This document shows, in pieces, positions 43,501-55,146 of a DNA stretch of 64,000 nucleotides. The position numbers were made by a program, and so were the translations under genes. This DNA comes from Mesostigma viride (lineage: Eukaryota; Streptophyta; Mesostigmatophyceae; Mesostigmatales; Mesostigmataceae). How positions within the stretch are numbered: position 1 is the stretch's first letter; each line of letters starts with the position of its first letter. The notes under the pieces were generated by a model, which saw only the letters and a list, made by a program, of their open reading frames with translations, was not told the DNA's origin and did not search any database. The stretch lies in NCBI GenBank assembly GCA_009746045.1, contig RPFO01000059.1:124001-188000 (forward strand), written 5' to 3'.

Positions 43501-46500
43501 GTTTTATTTGCTAGCAGGGAAAAGCAGCATCACCAAATGGCATGCAGGCGTGATACAGAACATTCCCAGGACTCCTTGATGCTGAGCAGCTCGCAAGTCA
43601 GGCAGCGTTTTGAACACATCCCACACTGCTATGGCTGCTTAGTGATTGTATTACATCCTGTTTACATCCCGAGATTGCCTGGCAAAATGGGTTTACCTTG
43701 CGGCTAGTATGTCGCATGCTACAAGGACCTGACACAATAAAAAACGGGGTCAGTAATATGGCAAGCCATGCTGATGACCTGGTCATACAATGAGGGCACA
43801 CCGCCGCAGCGCAGCAATCATCACAACCATGATGACCTGCTCTGCAAGAGACCATCGATGCAAACAAGCTTACCCCTTGAAGTTGTAGCAGCCAAGCAGG
43901 ATTGGGTACGGCTCTTGGGCTTCCTGAAGAGGCTCCTTGTGCAAGTATGCATTTTCAGCGTTCTTCTTTGCCTGCGCTTTCCCAACGGCTGGTTGGCTAC
44001 CAGCACCCATCGCCTTGGAAACGGTATCCTGGGCGCTGGCCCCTTCCTTCTTCGGCTCCTTTGCAGCTGCTTTGCCCTTGCTAGCGGGCTCTCCCGGCGC
44101 CTCTTGGTCGGCTTTCCTCTTGGCCACCTTGCTTTCGCTTGGCTGGGCAATCTACGTGCATATGGACAAGGGGAAAACATGCAGGCAGAATCCACACAAG
44201 GGAACCTTGGCATTAGCAGGGAACACGTAGGCGTTATGCAGACAATGTGCAGCACAAAACACGGTGGATGTCCCATAATAGAGGGAGGAACCGTCATGTC
44301 AGTATGCCACACCCTCCTGGACTGTATGGACACTGTGGCATTTGCCAGCCAGCCACAGTAGCTGTGACGGTATCACGTCAGCCACACCTTCCAGGGGCTT
44401 GCACAAACATGGCAGACGTCCTAGGCTCTAAACATACTTAATGACCCTCAGCAAAATGGCTGCAGCTTAAGCATTCTAGGGCATGATGAGTATTTCCTAA
44501 GTTGGTGTGTAAGGTTCTTGAAGCCAAGCAGTTAGCCTCAGATAGCAGGTTTTAGGGGTCACTACATCACTCCAAGTGCTGGTAAAGGCATGGATAGAAT
44601 CCCACTTTAGCTGTCCTGAGGATGTGAATGGGTTGTCACGAGCTCGTCAAGCACCAAATTCGCGATGCAAGTAGGTCTTCGGTGAATGCAGGAGAGCACC
44701 GCCAGGCATACCTGTATCTGGTCCATGCTTGCACGGCAGTACTAGTGGGACCAGCTCGCAAGCCCCCTAGCCGGGATGGTAGAGCACTAACCTACGCAAG
44801 TAGAGGAACACAGAACCAGGTTGCCTGGCATGCCGACTGACTCATCAGTGGCCAAACACGCCGCTTGCACAGGCTGAAATGTACGATACCTCGGCGCTGA
44901 TCCATGCCCTCATTTTGCCCATTGCCCTCACCTTTGCCAGGTAGATTTTGCGCCCCTTAATGAGACAGCGGAGCACCTTTCGCTCGATGCGGTCTTCTAT
45001 CTGGCTGCCGTCTGCACTGTACTCGTTCCGCACCTCCCTGTACTCGTTCCGCACCTCCCTTAGCCTGAAAAGGTTCTCCGACGCGTATATCTGGTACTTG
45101 CGCATCGCTTTGGCGATGTCGGCATTGTTGCCCTGCAGTCATCATTGGGTGGGGGGTGGGGAATGGGAGGCACAGGGAGGAGGGGTGCCCCACTCAGTGT
45201 AAGGTACCCTGGGTCCTACGGCACTTCCCGGGGACTGCCGACGACGAATAAAAAGCAATCGCCTAGCAAATTCCGGAGCTCCCTCCGCACCATTTTGGGG
45301 GACGGAGACTGTAAATCAGGACTGGGCACCACAACACAGCCCAATATGCTCCAATATGGCTCGCGCTCGACCCGCCGGCCTGGCGCGTAGGTTCAGCAGG
45401 CTCCAGCCGGCTCTTCATGCTCATCGCATGCAATAATGAACAATGGTCAGCGGCGGGAGTTTTGCGAAGTGCACCACAAAATACCACAAGCTGCCACAAC
45501 TCCACAAGACTACCACAAGACTAGTACCACAAGATGTGGTTGCTCCCCCCGTCCATACTGGACGACGACCGACATCAGTCCAGTAAAACCCGGAAGTCCT
45601 TCCGGCCAGCCACTTGGACGACGACTGTAACTTGGAACTCCATCCTTTCCTCCAACTGGACTACGGAACCCATTTGGGGCTAACCAACAGGCTCCTTCCC
45701 ATCCAAAAGCGGGATGACGGGGACGACACCGGAACGAGCACAATGGCTGATGGGGACCCCTCCTCAGGGAGAGCAAGGAGGTGAGCCACAGAAACTTATT
45801 TCTTGCGGACTTTCTGGCCAAATGTATGAATACCAGGCCAACTGCCATCAGAAGTAATATATTCTGCAGTCCTTGACTAATGACAACGTGACACATGTGA
45901 AACTAGGCACACACGCTACTCTGGCACTGGAAACGTACAACTTTCGTTGATTGCCTGGAAGAGCATTAAACAAAACCTGCTGAACATTAAACTGGGCATC
46001 TTCCCTCCAATTGTTGCATAAACCTGAAAAAAACTAACAGCTGCATAATTTTCTTCAGTCCAGAAGCGAGAAACCTGAAAAAAGGCCCAAAGGGCAATAA
46101 TTATAGTCGATAATTGAACCCCGGCCTAGCCTGTCAGGTTGAGAATCAAACGTGCAAGCTAAGTGCAATTGGTGAAAGGATGGGTGGGCAACTGGGTGGG
46201 GTTCAATAACGCTAATAATAGCAAGTGAGGGGCTGGAGTTGCCATGAGCGCTACGGGTTTGATATGGCAGGTACACAAATGCCAGGTTTACTGAGGTAAT
46301 AATGACTGGCATGCAAGCTGGGTGTGCGGTGCAGGTGCACCAATGATGCATCAGCGGATGGCAACCTAGACAGGCAGAGGTGCAGGAAAATCACCGTTCA
46401 AATAACAAACTGCACAGGAGGTCATGCCAACCCAACTAGAACTCTGGGTGTTATGGAGTTGAGGAGGTGACACACCACAAGAAGAGACCGGCAGCTGACG

Positions 46501-49500
46501 CTGAGGGATGTCGGCAGCTGGCTTGTGCATGACGCTAGCATACCTCGAACCCCTCCTCCAGCGCCATCAGCTGGCAGAAGACAAGGAACTGTTCCAACCG
46601 GTCACGCAGGGGCTTGTCCTCCTTGGCGAGCCGTACTAGCACGAACCGGACCATCTCCAGATCTCCATCCCCTTCGCCGAGGGTCAGCTGCATCCAGCAA
46701 ACCAGCACTGGCTCAAACTCCTTGTTGGCTGCATAGTGCGGCGCCAGGCAGGGCAAGGCGAGCAGATCTGCCAGCCCATAGAACTTCACCACGTGGGACT
46801 TGGAGGCGTGCATGTCGCCCGTGGCACGTCTCTGGTCGGTGTCAAGCGCGGCTTGCAGGAGGGACAGCACCTCACAAGCAATCTCCTCCTTCGTTGCATC
46901 AGATGCGACCTCTGTACAGATTTGAGAAGGCAAACGAAAACGCCGCAGGGGGGGGGGGGGGCAGATCACCAAATTTGGGAACAAGGAATAGGCAGGGTCA
47001 GTAAAACATGCTGGCACTGCACAGGTCATGGCCGGTGCATGCATCATGCTGAGGATGCATGTAGCTAGCTGCCTCCGCTATACATAAAAGGCTCTCCCTG
47101 CTAACAGAGAGAGTCCCAGGGCACACAGGGATAGCCCAGCACATGCTGCATGCTGGGCAAGATGCCTGCTAGTCAACCCATCAGGCAGAACTAACCAACA
47201 TTGGCTGAGACTAGACATCAAAGCAAAAAGCATTCTGCACAGGCGGAACATGACAAACAACTCAAAGGTCTAAAGGCCATAGTTTAAAGACGAAAACAAG
47301 GCTGCGGAGACTGCATTGTGGCATTTACCTACGGGGGTAATTGCACTAGCAGCTGAATCCGGTACAAGATGCCACGTAGTAACAAAGCAGCATACCATGA
47401 CCATGGGTAAGCAACGATCATTCGAGGGTCCCTTCAACGGGGTCGATGTGGAAAAGTGCCTCTTGGCGTTGTCACCCACCTTGCGAACTATGACTGCAAT
47501 TCTGCACCGATTCCCATATGGGCGAATAAAACACAGTTTTTCAAAGCCCCACAACCGGCTCACCCTTCTTAACACCTGCACCCATTGCACCATGTCAAAC
47601 ACAGTGCCTCACTTGCATATGCTAAATAAAGTAGCTTAAAGGCATGGTACCTGGCTTCTCGGCATGTCCATTCGTATAGCTTATTGCCCAATACCTGGCC
47701 TCCTGGCCTTGAACTCCTGCAGCAGGCTCAGCTTCCTGAAGCTCTCTGTCTCCAGATCCACCAGCCGCTTCATCAGCTTAGCCTCACTCCCCTTCCCGTT
47801 CAGGCCATGCCAAGTGCAGTACTCAGAGAGCTTCTCCCTGGAGCGGCAGCTTGGTGGCAGCGCCTCCCACACCCCCTGGATCTTCACCGCATCTTTCAGC
47901 AGGAGAATCTGGGCCACTTCGGGTTTTCTTTTCCTAGACAGTCCTCGAATCCCCTTTGCTTCCGCCAGTGTAGTCAGTTGATCCGCGGTCAGGCACAGCA
48001 GCGCGGTCAGTGCGAGGGGCACGTCCATGGAGGCCAGTTTATGCTCAGGAACCGCTGCGAGCCAGGCTGGTAAGGATGCAGCAGCGGTTGTGCCAGTTCC
48101 TGTCCCTGTGGCAGCGGCAAACAGGGCCTCACCCCTGGCGTCGACCATTGATTGCTGGCAGTAAAAGCATAGCGTCGTAAACAACCCACAAAAACAAAGG
48201 CCATGTAAGTATCGATTACACCTGTGAGGGATACCGTCTCGCAGTGGGTGGGATCGGATGGAATGGCCATTCGGCAGATGAAGCCCTCGCAATGCTAATA
48301 ATAGTTGTTTGGTGTAGAGCACTTGCATAGCTGCTAAACATGTCTTTGGTGTATCATGGTCTCATGCATTCACCTGTGGAATTGTTCGATAAATACTACA
48401 CTTTGTTGTACAATTTTTTAATAAAAGCTTTTCCTTGTTGTTAAGTGCTTGCTAAGGCCCATAGCACCAAAATGAAAACACGGCAATACACACTACACAA
48501 GGACAGGCATTCATTGACGTTTTGTGCAGGTGGTCACATTCGGTTGGCGGAAGGAGAACTCAACTGCTGTGCTGTCAAGTTAAGGTGTCAGGACCGTGCT
48601 AGCTGGCTACGACAAAGCACCTCCACTTAAACCATTTTAGCACGTCAGAAAAATCACATGTGTAAAAGCTCACTTTCTTCCAGTACGTACAGTTGCCACA
48701 TGGTGAAACCTCGCAATCAGGAATACATACATATTTGAGTGAGAATACGTCCACCCGTGGGCGGGGATGACAGAGGGGCTCACCTGGGAAGGGGGCTGCG
48801 CCTGCTTCTGCTGTGGCGCCTGCTGCGTTCTTGGGGGGCTTGCCCCAGAAACGCCTCCGCGCAGAGGTGTCCTAGGACTTCCTGCTGAGGAACCTCGCAC
48901 GGGTGGATAGGAAAAAACATTATGATAACACCGCGCGTTCATCTTTTGTCAAATTCTGCCATGTCACCCCGCTATTACTACAGCCATGAAGCACACTGCA
49001 GCGCAGAATGCAATTTGTGAATAGAAGGCGCCTGGGATGGGACAGTGTACGGAAGGATTTCCATGTCTGCATTAGCCAGCTGCACAGATATGGGTAGTCA
49101 AACCATCGATTTAAAAAAAAGTTGATGGTGTGATGGTAGGTGGCAGGCAGGCCACCAAGCAGGCCTACTAAATGTTAGAATTAGCCTGCTACTCGTGCAT
49201 AAGAACATGCTTGAGTATTAGTTGCGAGATTCCTTTGCTGTGCTTCATATGCATCACCACAAGACATAACGTTCGTTAGAAAAGTGATGTGCTAGTTTCA
49301 AAGATAAACGTCACTGACTAATCGACCGGCCTAACTTTGGAGATCTCGCTGAAGTACAGACCTGGCACTTCTCTGTCGTACCTTTAGACCCCCTTTCTTG
49401 ATTGCCAGGGTTGGTGGCCTAGGCGGCAAGGTAAGCAACAACCTCCACTTGTCAAGGAAGCCCATTCTTATGGCATCCACTTTGGGGGCCGATGCAGCCC

Positions 49501-52500
49501 ATCGACTGCAAACTTATGTTATTAATACTCATGACCACCACAAGGTACATGGCAACACACGCTTACCTGAGTGTGTAGTTCTGGACACTGCTAAAATGAA
49601 CAAATAATAAGAAAACAACAAGAAAAAAATATATAGTAGCATGAAAGTAATAATAAATTATTACATCGGCCGGTGTAGTTTCTTTGTATATCAATTATAG
49701 TAGTAAGCAAACGATAAGAATCATGCTATGCTCACAAGCATCCGAGAATAGAAATATTTCTAATATATATATATATGGACATATTCATATGTCAGTATTT
49801 GGTCCTGCGTACGTGCATGCAGTGCACACTACTGTACATAATTGGATGACGTGTTTTCTACTCATCTTACAGCACACATGCCTCCTCTGGGTACCCAAAA
49901 TAGGAAGCAAACAACGAAGTTAAAAACAATCCCCTTTGTGCTGTCAAACCGTCCATTTGTCCACGTAAGCGGTCATTGACATAATGATGAGGACGGGTAT
50001 AGTTGTATATGATAAGGACAAGGCGCTGGATGGATAAAATGATCAACAATTGTTTCTCAGTAGAATGGTAACTTGGTCACACCTGTGACCTTGCTTACGG
50101 AGTTGTGCACGGTACCAAGAGAAAATTAACAATATGAGGCACTGTATATGAGAGAACATGAACAATGGTGATCCATGGGTTACGTACATGCAGAAGTACA
50201 AATAATCCAAATTCCCAAGCCAAACATCATTTCAAAGTCAAGTTTATGGACTAGCTTCATGCACACGCAGATCTTCATGCTGCCCTTCAGTTCAGTTCAG
50301 GTTATTCCCACGCCGGTTGTCCAATAGAGTTATTAATAGTGGTTCATGCTGCCCTACCAGCTTGGCTGCCTCGGGACTGAACCAGCTTGTGCTCGATGAT
50401 TCGCAGGAACTTGCTGAGATCTGCTTCGCCGAAGTTGTCAGTGTCGGAGTCAGAGTCAGAGTCGGAGTAGTAAAATTTCTTTATATTTCCATGCAGCAGC
50501 CCGCCTTCACCGAGCTGGCTTTCTGCAGTCTTCTCAATGTTGCCCTTGACGCGTGCCAGGTCATCGAGCGGCAGTGACAGGATTAACTCCTTCATCTCCG
50601 CAAGGCCCTGCCGGGGGTCGCCACACGAAGCCATGAAGTGTTTTCAACCAAAAGAAGATGCCAGCTACGAGATGCTTACTTGGATGCCGGGATATTCCAC
50701 CTGCCTAAGTGCTACTTGCCGGGCCCCGCAGCTTCCATGCCTCCCCCTTAGATCAGCCACGCAGCAACGTGGCCTCCCGGTGCCTCTTTCCCTCCTTGAA
50801 ACTATGGAACATAAGCCCACGCTCGTGCCCTGTAGGAGCAAACATCCCATTTGACAATGCGCAAAGTCCTCTGTCCCTACTGTATGGTAGGGTCTTTATT
50901 TGCGGTATCTCACGCTTTCTCAACTTTGCACAGAAAATGCACAGTTAGCAACTGAACTGTGCACATCATCATGCTCTGCAAAGCTCCGCCAATTCTAGAG
51001 CACACACACACAACAGAGGCTACAATTGTACGCTATAAACTGCAGACCGAAAATTGAAAGGAATTATTTTAGAACTTCATTTTCACCCTGTAGTGCACTT
51101 GTTGCATTTGTCCAGAAAAAAGCATAGACACAAGTGCTACATATGCACGCCAACATTAAGGCTTTTTTCTCTTGGACCGAGGCTCGGACTATGACTTGGT
51201 CATGTGATAACGGGATAGATCCTTTGTGGGCGTTGACATTCTTGTCAGCATGCGCTGCCATGAGCACTTAACTAAAACAGTGTGTCCGATTACTGAGCAA
51301 TGCACCTCCCATTAAGATTTCTCGGTGTGATGGGCAGCAGATGGAAGAACGTAAGAATATGGCCTTGAATGGTGCCAAGATAACCACCAAGTCATCCCAG
51401 ATCCTTGCGGTTCAAAGGTAAAAGAAAGGTCTCTGACACTGGTCATGTCAAATGTGAGAAAAGCCTGTCAAGACGCAAACACAAGCATATGTGCATGTCA
51501 TTAACCTACGCTTGCTACCTAGTGGCGGTGAGCCAAACTCCCACACAACTGCACTAAAAAAATAAAAGGCAGCATATGTTACCAACTTCCCTGTTGTACT
51601 TACGTAGCTGCATGGCAACAAAGTTACCATGCATATTCCAAAGTCAGCTGAGGGTCAGCAAACGTTCAAACAGGCTGGTTATTAGCCTTGTCCCCCACAG
51701 GTCGTAATTGCATAACTGCTAGTAATAGCAACATACAAAGACTAGTAAGCATGAAGTCTTCATATCCACTGCAGTAATTTTCTCTTCGAGTGCCTGCTTC
51801 GTAGTACACACATCGACCAAAATCCTGCAACACCAATGACTTGTTGGACCAACATGGACCCCAGAAGGTGACTTGGGTAGAAACCTGTTTTTGACACTCT
51901 GCCCTAATATATATCTACCCATCCAATCGATTCCTCCAGATGGCCATAATGCCCAGCCCTGGTTAGCAAACCAAAACTCAAGGATGGTGGTTATCATCAT
52001 CATCGGGAGAATTAGGATCGTCCTTCCGTCTAGACCTCTCCCTGCTGATACTGTTCAAGAATATAAATGCAAGAGTTTTGCCTCATTTCCACCGGTTATC
52101 CTTCCCCGTCATTCCCCACGTCCACCACGACTCTAAAAGGAACGGGTCGGGGGGGGGCTAGCTGGAGATGGCAGCAACCACGTTCAAGGCAATAGTAGTA
52201 AAGTAAGCAGGCTACTTGCTGAAACTACTGCTAAGCTGAAAAATTAAGTCACTGGGCTTACTATATAGGACAGTGAAGCAAAATCGGGATGCAAAGCTGG
52301 TGCAGCATATTTGGCTCACACGACCACATACCTCGCCGAACCGCATCGAGCGAAGAAGGCAACATGCCAGCAGCCTGGGCACACATGGCAGCTGGTGGAC
52401 CTCCTCAAAGATGCGTGCTTGGATCGCCATTTCCAGGAGGGAGACACACACATCCTCTGTGGTTATGCGGTCAATGGGTTCCACACCCTCTGGGCTGATA

Positions 52501-53710
52501 CCCCCAACTGCTTCTGCGCCCACACTCCCCAGCCATGCACGGGCCACGTCAAGAAACGCATTCCTGTCCGCGACCAGATCATTTTCCAGCCCCCCAAAGC
52601 ACACCGCATCGGCCACGAAATCCTTGAACGCGTGCGGCGGCGCGGCGCTCATCCCTGGGACATTCCTGGCGTCGTTGTCTGCGGCCTGCTTCATGAGCTC
52701 CAAGATCTTTGCTGCGAACAGCCTCCTGCGCTTCTTGGGCATCTTCTTAGCTGCATAATCCAGCAGGCAGAAGAAGGTGCGCTCATGGGAAGGTTTGAAT
52801 TCGTCTGCCAGCACGCACCAGGGGGTTGCTTAAAATGAAAGATCTCTCCCAGACTGTGTGGACATGCTGGCACATGGAATTTTCCATGATAACATATAAC
52901 AAGGGGGGGGGGGGGAGTTCTTAACAAGCGACGACGATGAGATCAAGCAGATGGGGCTGGTAGCTTCCGCCCACAATGTCTGCAATACAATAGACAAGGC
53001 CTGGTAAGGGACCACCTTGCTCATGATTAACGGGAAAGACTCATGCAACCAATCAGCATGTCTTGGGCAGCGCGCAGCATGATTTTGGTGACGGGTACAA
53101 GGCTGGGGGTTGTTAACTTGTAACACGTGGCAGTAGGGTTGCTATGTGCCTGTGTTTTGGGGAAAAAGCCGTGAGCTCAAGTGTCCGACGGCATCCCAAC
53201 AAGCTATATATACGCATCATTGCATGCCTTACATGGATCATCTTCACCAGTATAATCCAGCCAGTCACCGTCACCAGTATCCAGCCACCGCAACTCGAGG
53301 ATCTCGACGACGTTGGCCAGGTAGGTCTTGTCATGGGCGCGTAACCTGCGCTGCAGGTCAGCCTCGCCACCTGTCGTTGGAAGACCCAGCCTCTTGCAGT
53401 AGCCCATCAGCTGTTCCACCCCCCAGCACTTAAGGTCGAGGAACACCGCGTCCCAGACGGCCTCCGCTTCTGTTGTCTGCCCCAGCAGTGCCTCGATCAA
53501 ATATGGCTTGTTATCGGATGGTCGGGCTCGAGTAGCAAACCGCACGTGAACATTACTGTACTCTTTGCATCGTTTATTTAGCTGTTTTGCCGTTAACAGT
53601 TCTAGAATAGACCATGCTGAGGGAATGACCAGGTGCTGCAGCTCTGTCTCCTTTCTCTTCAAGACGCTGGTCAAGCTCAGTGGCGCGGTGTCCTCCACGG
53701 TGGCTGCCAT
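40590..53710 (-). CDS. SAP-domain/ParA-type ATPase fusion protein (1274 codons, ten exons)
   Basis: Exons: 53710-53233, 52804-52332, 50607-50358, 48881-48784, 48154-47695, 46911-46544, 45132-44932, 44142-43874, 42306-41554, 41064-40590. All introns are GT-AG, every phase agrees, and the sum is 3825 nt with a TAA stop. Residues 1-159 hold two SAP-like helix pairs ([40 protein letters not shown]). Residues 160-317 and 318-400 are helical. Residues 401-433 form a Pro/Gln/Ser exon that the paralogue lacks. Residues 434-586 carry two more SAP-like motifs ([40 protein letters not shown]). Residues 587-776 are helical and 777-860 are a Lys/Ala linker. ParA/MinD motifs: KGGVGKTT (865-872), VDCDSQCNL (891-899) and CDFGPSKG (about 1073-1080). 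SAP domains usually bind AT-rich DNA and ParA ATPases move or position DNA or protein cargo. A role in DNA tethering or segregation is inference. Confidence 0.85.
41554..42306 (-). other. ParA/MinD ATPase exon of the SAP-ParA gene
   Basis: This 251-codon exon carries nearly the whole ATPase core. The previous exon supplies [12 protein letters not shown] and this one begins with GVGKTTIAINVGVAL, so the Walker A loop is split by an intron after the GG of a glycine codon. The deviant Walker A' (YVDCDSQCNLTKYF) keeps the Asp and Gln of the DxDxQ signature of ParA/Soj. Walker B is KYMVCDFGPSKG. The final IIPPFMPDFFSASSVAGLLE matches the vPxxPxxxsxxgl helix. A large insert of about 90 residues (TDYADDDTPPLN to YPDLPDGLFLIPGHQD) sits between the two halves. 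The signature lysine of MinD/ParA (KGG) is present, so ATPase activity is plausible. Confidence 0.85.
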
Positions 53711-54085
53711 ATAATTGTTGCGGATATTCACTTCCACGGCCAGCAGTTATGGCCTATGGGCGATCGACGAGCAGATCTAACATCTGTTACCCGTTATGGG
53801 AGGTAATGCCGGCTTTCCCCAGCGCTGATCATCCCGAACTGCCCACCGCAACCCGAAACACCATGCAGGAAAGGTCTATATAATAGCTAGCTAGCTTAAC
53901 CATTACCCATCACGAGTTTCACGACCATCATCGCCAACAGCGGCATCCTCCTGTCTCCGCCCACCATTCATTACATGTTCTGCAGCATGATTGTGACTAC
54001 CCAACAACGCAGTCGCAGCTCTAGCTAACCTGGAGTCGAAATTTGGCTTGTAACCAGGTTGTAACCTGGTTGTCACAGGAAAATT
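53711..54085. promoter_or_regulatory. Left part of the shared intergenic region of the divergent SAP-ParA pair
   Basis: The two paralogues start at 53710 (minus) and 56239 (plus), so this 2.5-kb interval must contain both promoters. I saw no clear TATA box or shared motif by eye. This section is non-repetitive apart from TAACCAGGTTGTAACCTGGT at 54051-54070. Confidence 0.35.
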
Positions 54086-54087
54086 TC

Positions 54088-54775
54088 CGGTCCACCAGGG
54101 GGGGTGGAAAAAAACAAGAAAATTTACATCATGCTGGATTCGAGTAGATCTCGCCAAAACAAGCATGTTTGCCACTGGTCGCAACCCCAGGGGGTCTCTA
54201 GGTTGGAAGTTACAGAGCCTCAAAAACCGTTAACTTAAAGGGTAGGTAGGTAGGGTGCCGGGCCGATATGGGTTTTTTACAACAAAACACTTGGATTTTC
54301 TGCTAGCTCCCTGTATGGTCGGAATTTTGAAACGGTTTCACGGACAAACTGATAGCACTTGGCGAGCTGAACCCAAATCTGCAGTCAAAATTTTGGCAGG
54401 TACCATAGAGGGGGGGGGGTTGCCCGCAAGATGGTGCTGCCCCTAGGCACGGAAGTATGCTGCCGTCTGCCACCACTACAAGCCTTCGGCTATCCAGCGG
54501 CGTGCCGTGCCAGTATCGCGTCGCGCCGGCCAACGACCCATTTAAGAAAACCGGAATTTTCCCATACACCAATATGCTCAAACGGTAGAGCTCGCGGAGC
54601 TGATCATTTTGCACCCTAGGTCGACCCCTAAAACCCTTGGGACCTCAGGGTTTTGCTAGGTATAGCGCCTAGGTGCTAGGTAGGTAGGGTCCAAGGGCCA
54701 ACTTTTGGAAAATTTCAGCATGGTGTCTGATATTTTTGTTTTTTCCACCCCCCCTGGGTCCACCTAGATAATTAT
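54088..54775. mobile_element. Possible foldback/MITE-like element with imperfect 48-bp inverted ends
   Basis: The left arm reads GTCCACCAGGGGGGGTGGAA, then AAAAACAAG and ACATCATGCTG (54090-54132). The right arm, read on the other strand, has GTGGACCCAGGGGGGGTGGA, then AAAAAACAAAA and ACACCATGCTG (54773-54715). GGTAGGTAGGG occurs near both arms at 54242 and 54679. No coding region or clean target duplication was seen. Confidence 0.5.
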
Positions 54776-54810
54776 GCATAATTTAATGGCCTCAGCGGCT
54801 CAGCCCTGCC

Positions 54811-55146
54811 TCAGCGGGAAATAAACGGGTTCAGCAATACTGTGTAGTGAAATTTTTTGGTACGCCGTACGATACATACATACTGGGTACACAGCTGACA
54901 CCGCCGCTGGGTAGCCCCAGCCCCCGGGCCGGCGGGAAGACCACTCATGAACATGGTTGGCGCCGCTCTCAAACAACTCTTGCGCGCGTCCTGGCTCTTG
55001 CGCCCGTCCTGGCTCTGGCGCGCGTCCTGGCTCTTGCGCGCGTCCTGGCTCTTGCGCGCGTCTTGGCTCTTACGACCGGCTTCGGCCTCCACCACGGCCA
55101 GACCATGCTCCATTAATTTATCGACCAGAGCGCGCTCCGTCGCCAA
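54811..55146 (-). CDS. Small ORF with RKSQDA repeats, hypothetical
   Basis: This is a 111-codon ORF from the ATG at 55146. It starts with a plausible helix (MATERALVDKLMEHGLAVVE), has six copies of (R/G)KSQDA, then a Cys-containing tail (RRCQLCTQYVCIVRR). The repeats are encoded by an 18-bp minisatellite, so the frame may be fortuitous. It lies between the two divergent SAP-ParA genes. It might be an exon of a third gene. No family was recognised. Confidence 0.28.
   Translation of the reverse strand: MATERALVDKLMEHGLAVVEAEAGRKSQDARKSQDARKSQDARQSQDGRKSQDARKSCLRAAPTMFMSGLPAGPGAGATQRRCQLCTQYVCIVRRTKKFHYTVLLNPFISR
54978..55078. repeat. 18-bp minisatellite (CTGGCTCTTGCGCGCGTC)
   Basis: There are about six copies with minor variants (CTCTGGCGCGCG, CTCTTACGACCG). 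The period is a multiple of three, so an open frame is kept through the array. Confidence 0.8.

Noticed and set aside
45145-45900. Several 80-130 codon frames on both strands
   Set aside because: They lie inside the intron between the exons at 46544-46911 and 44932-45132. No domains or splice support were seen.
54600-54660. Telomere-like CCTAAAACCCTTGGG stretch
   Set aside because: It is not a tandem array of a telomeric heptamer, just a short chance similarity.
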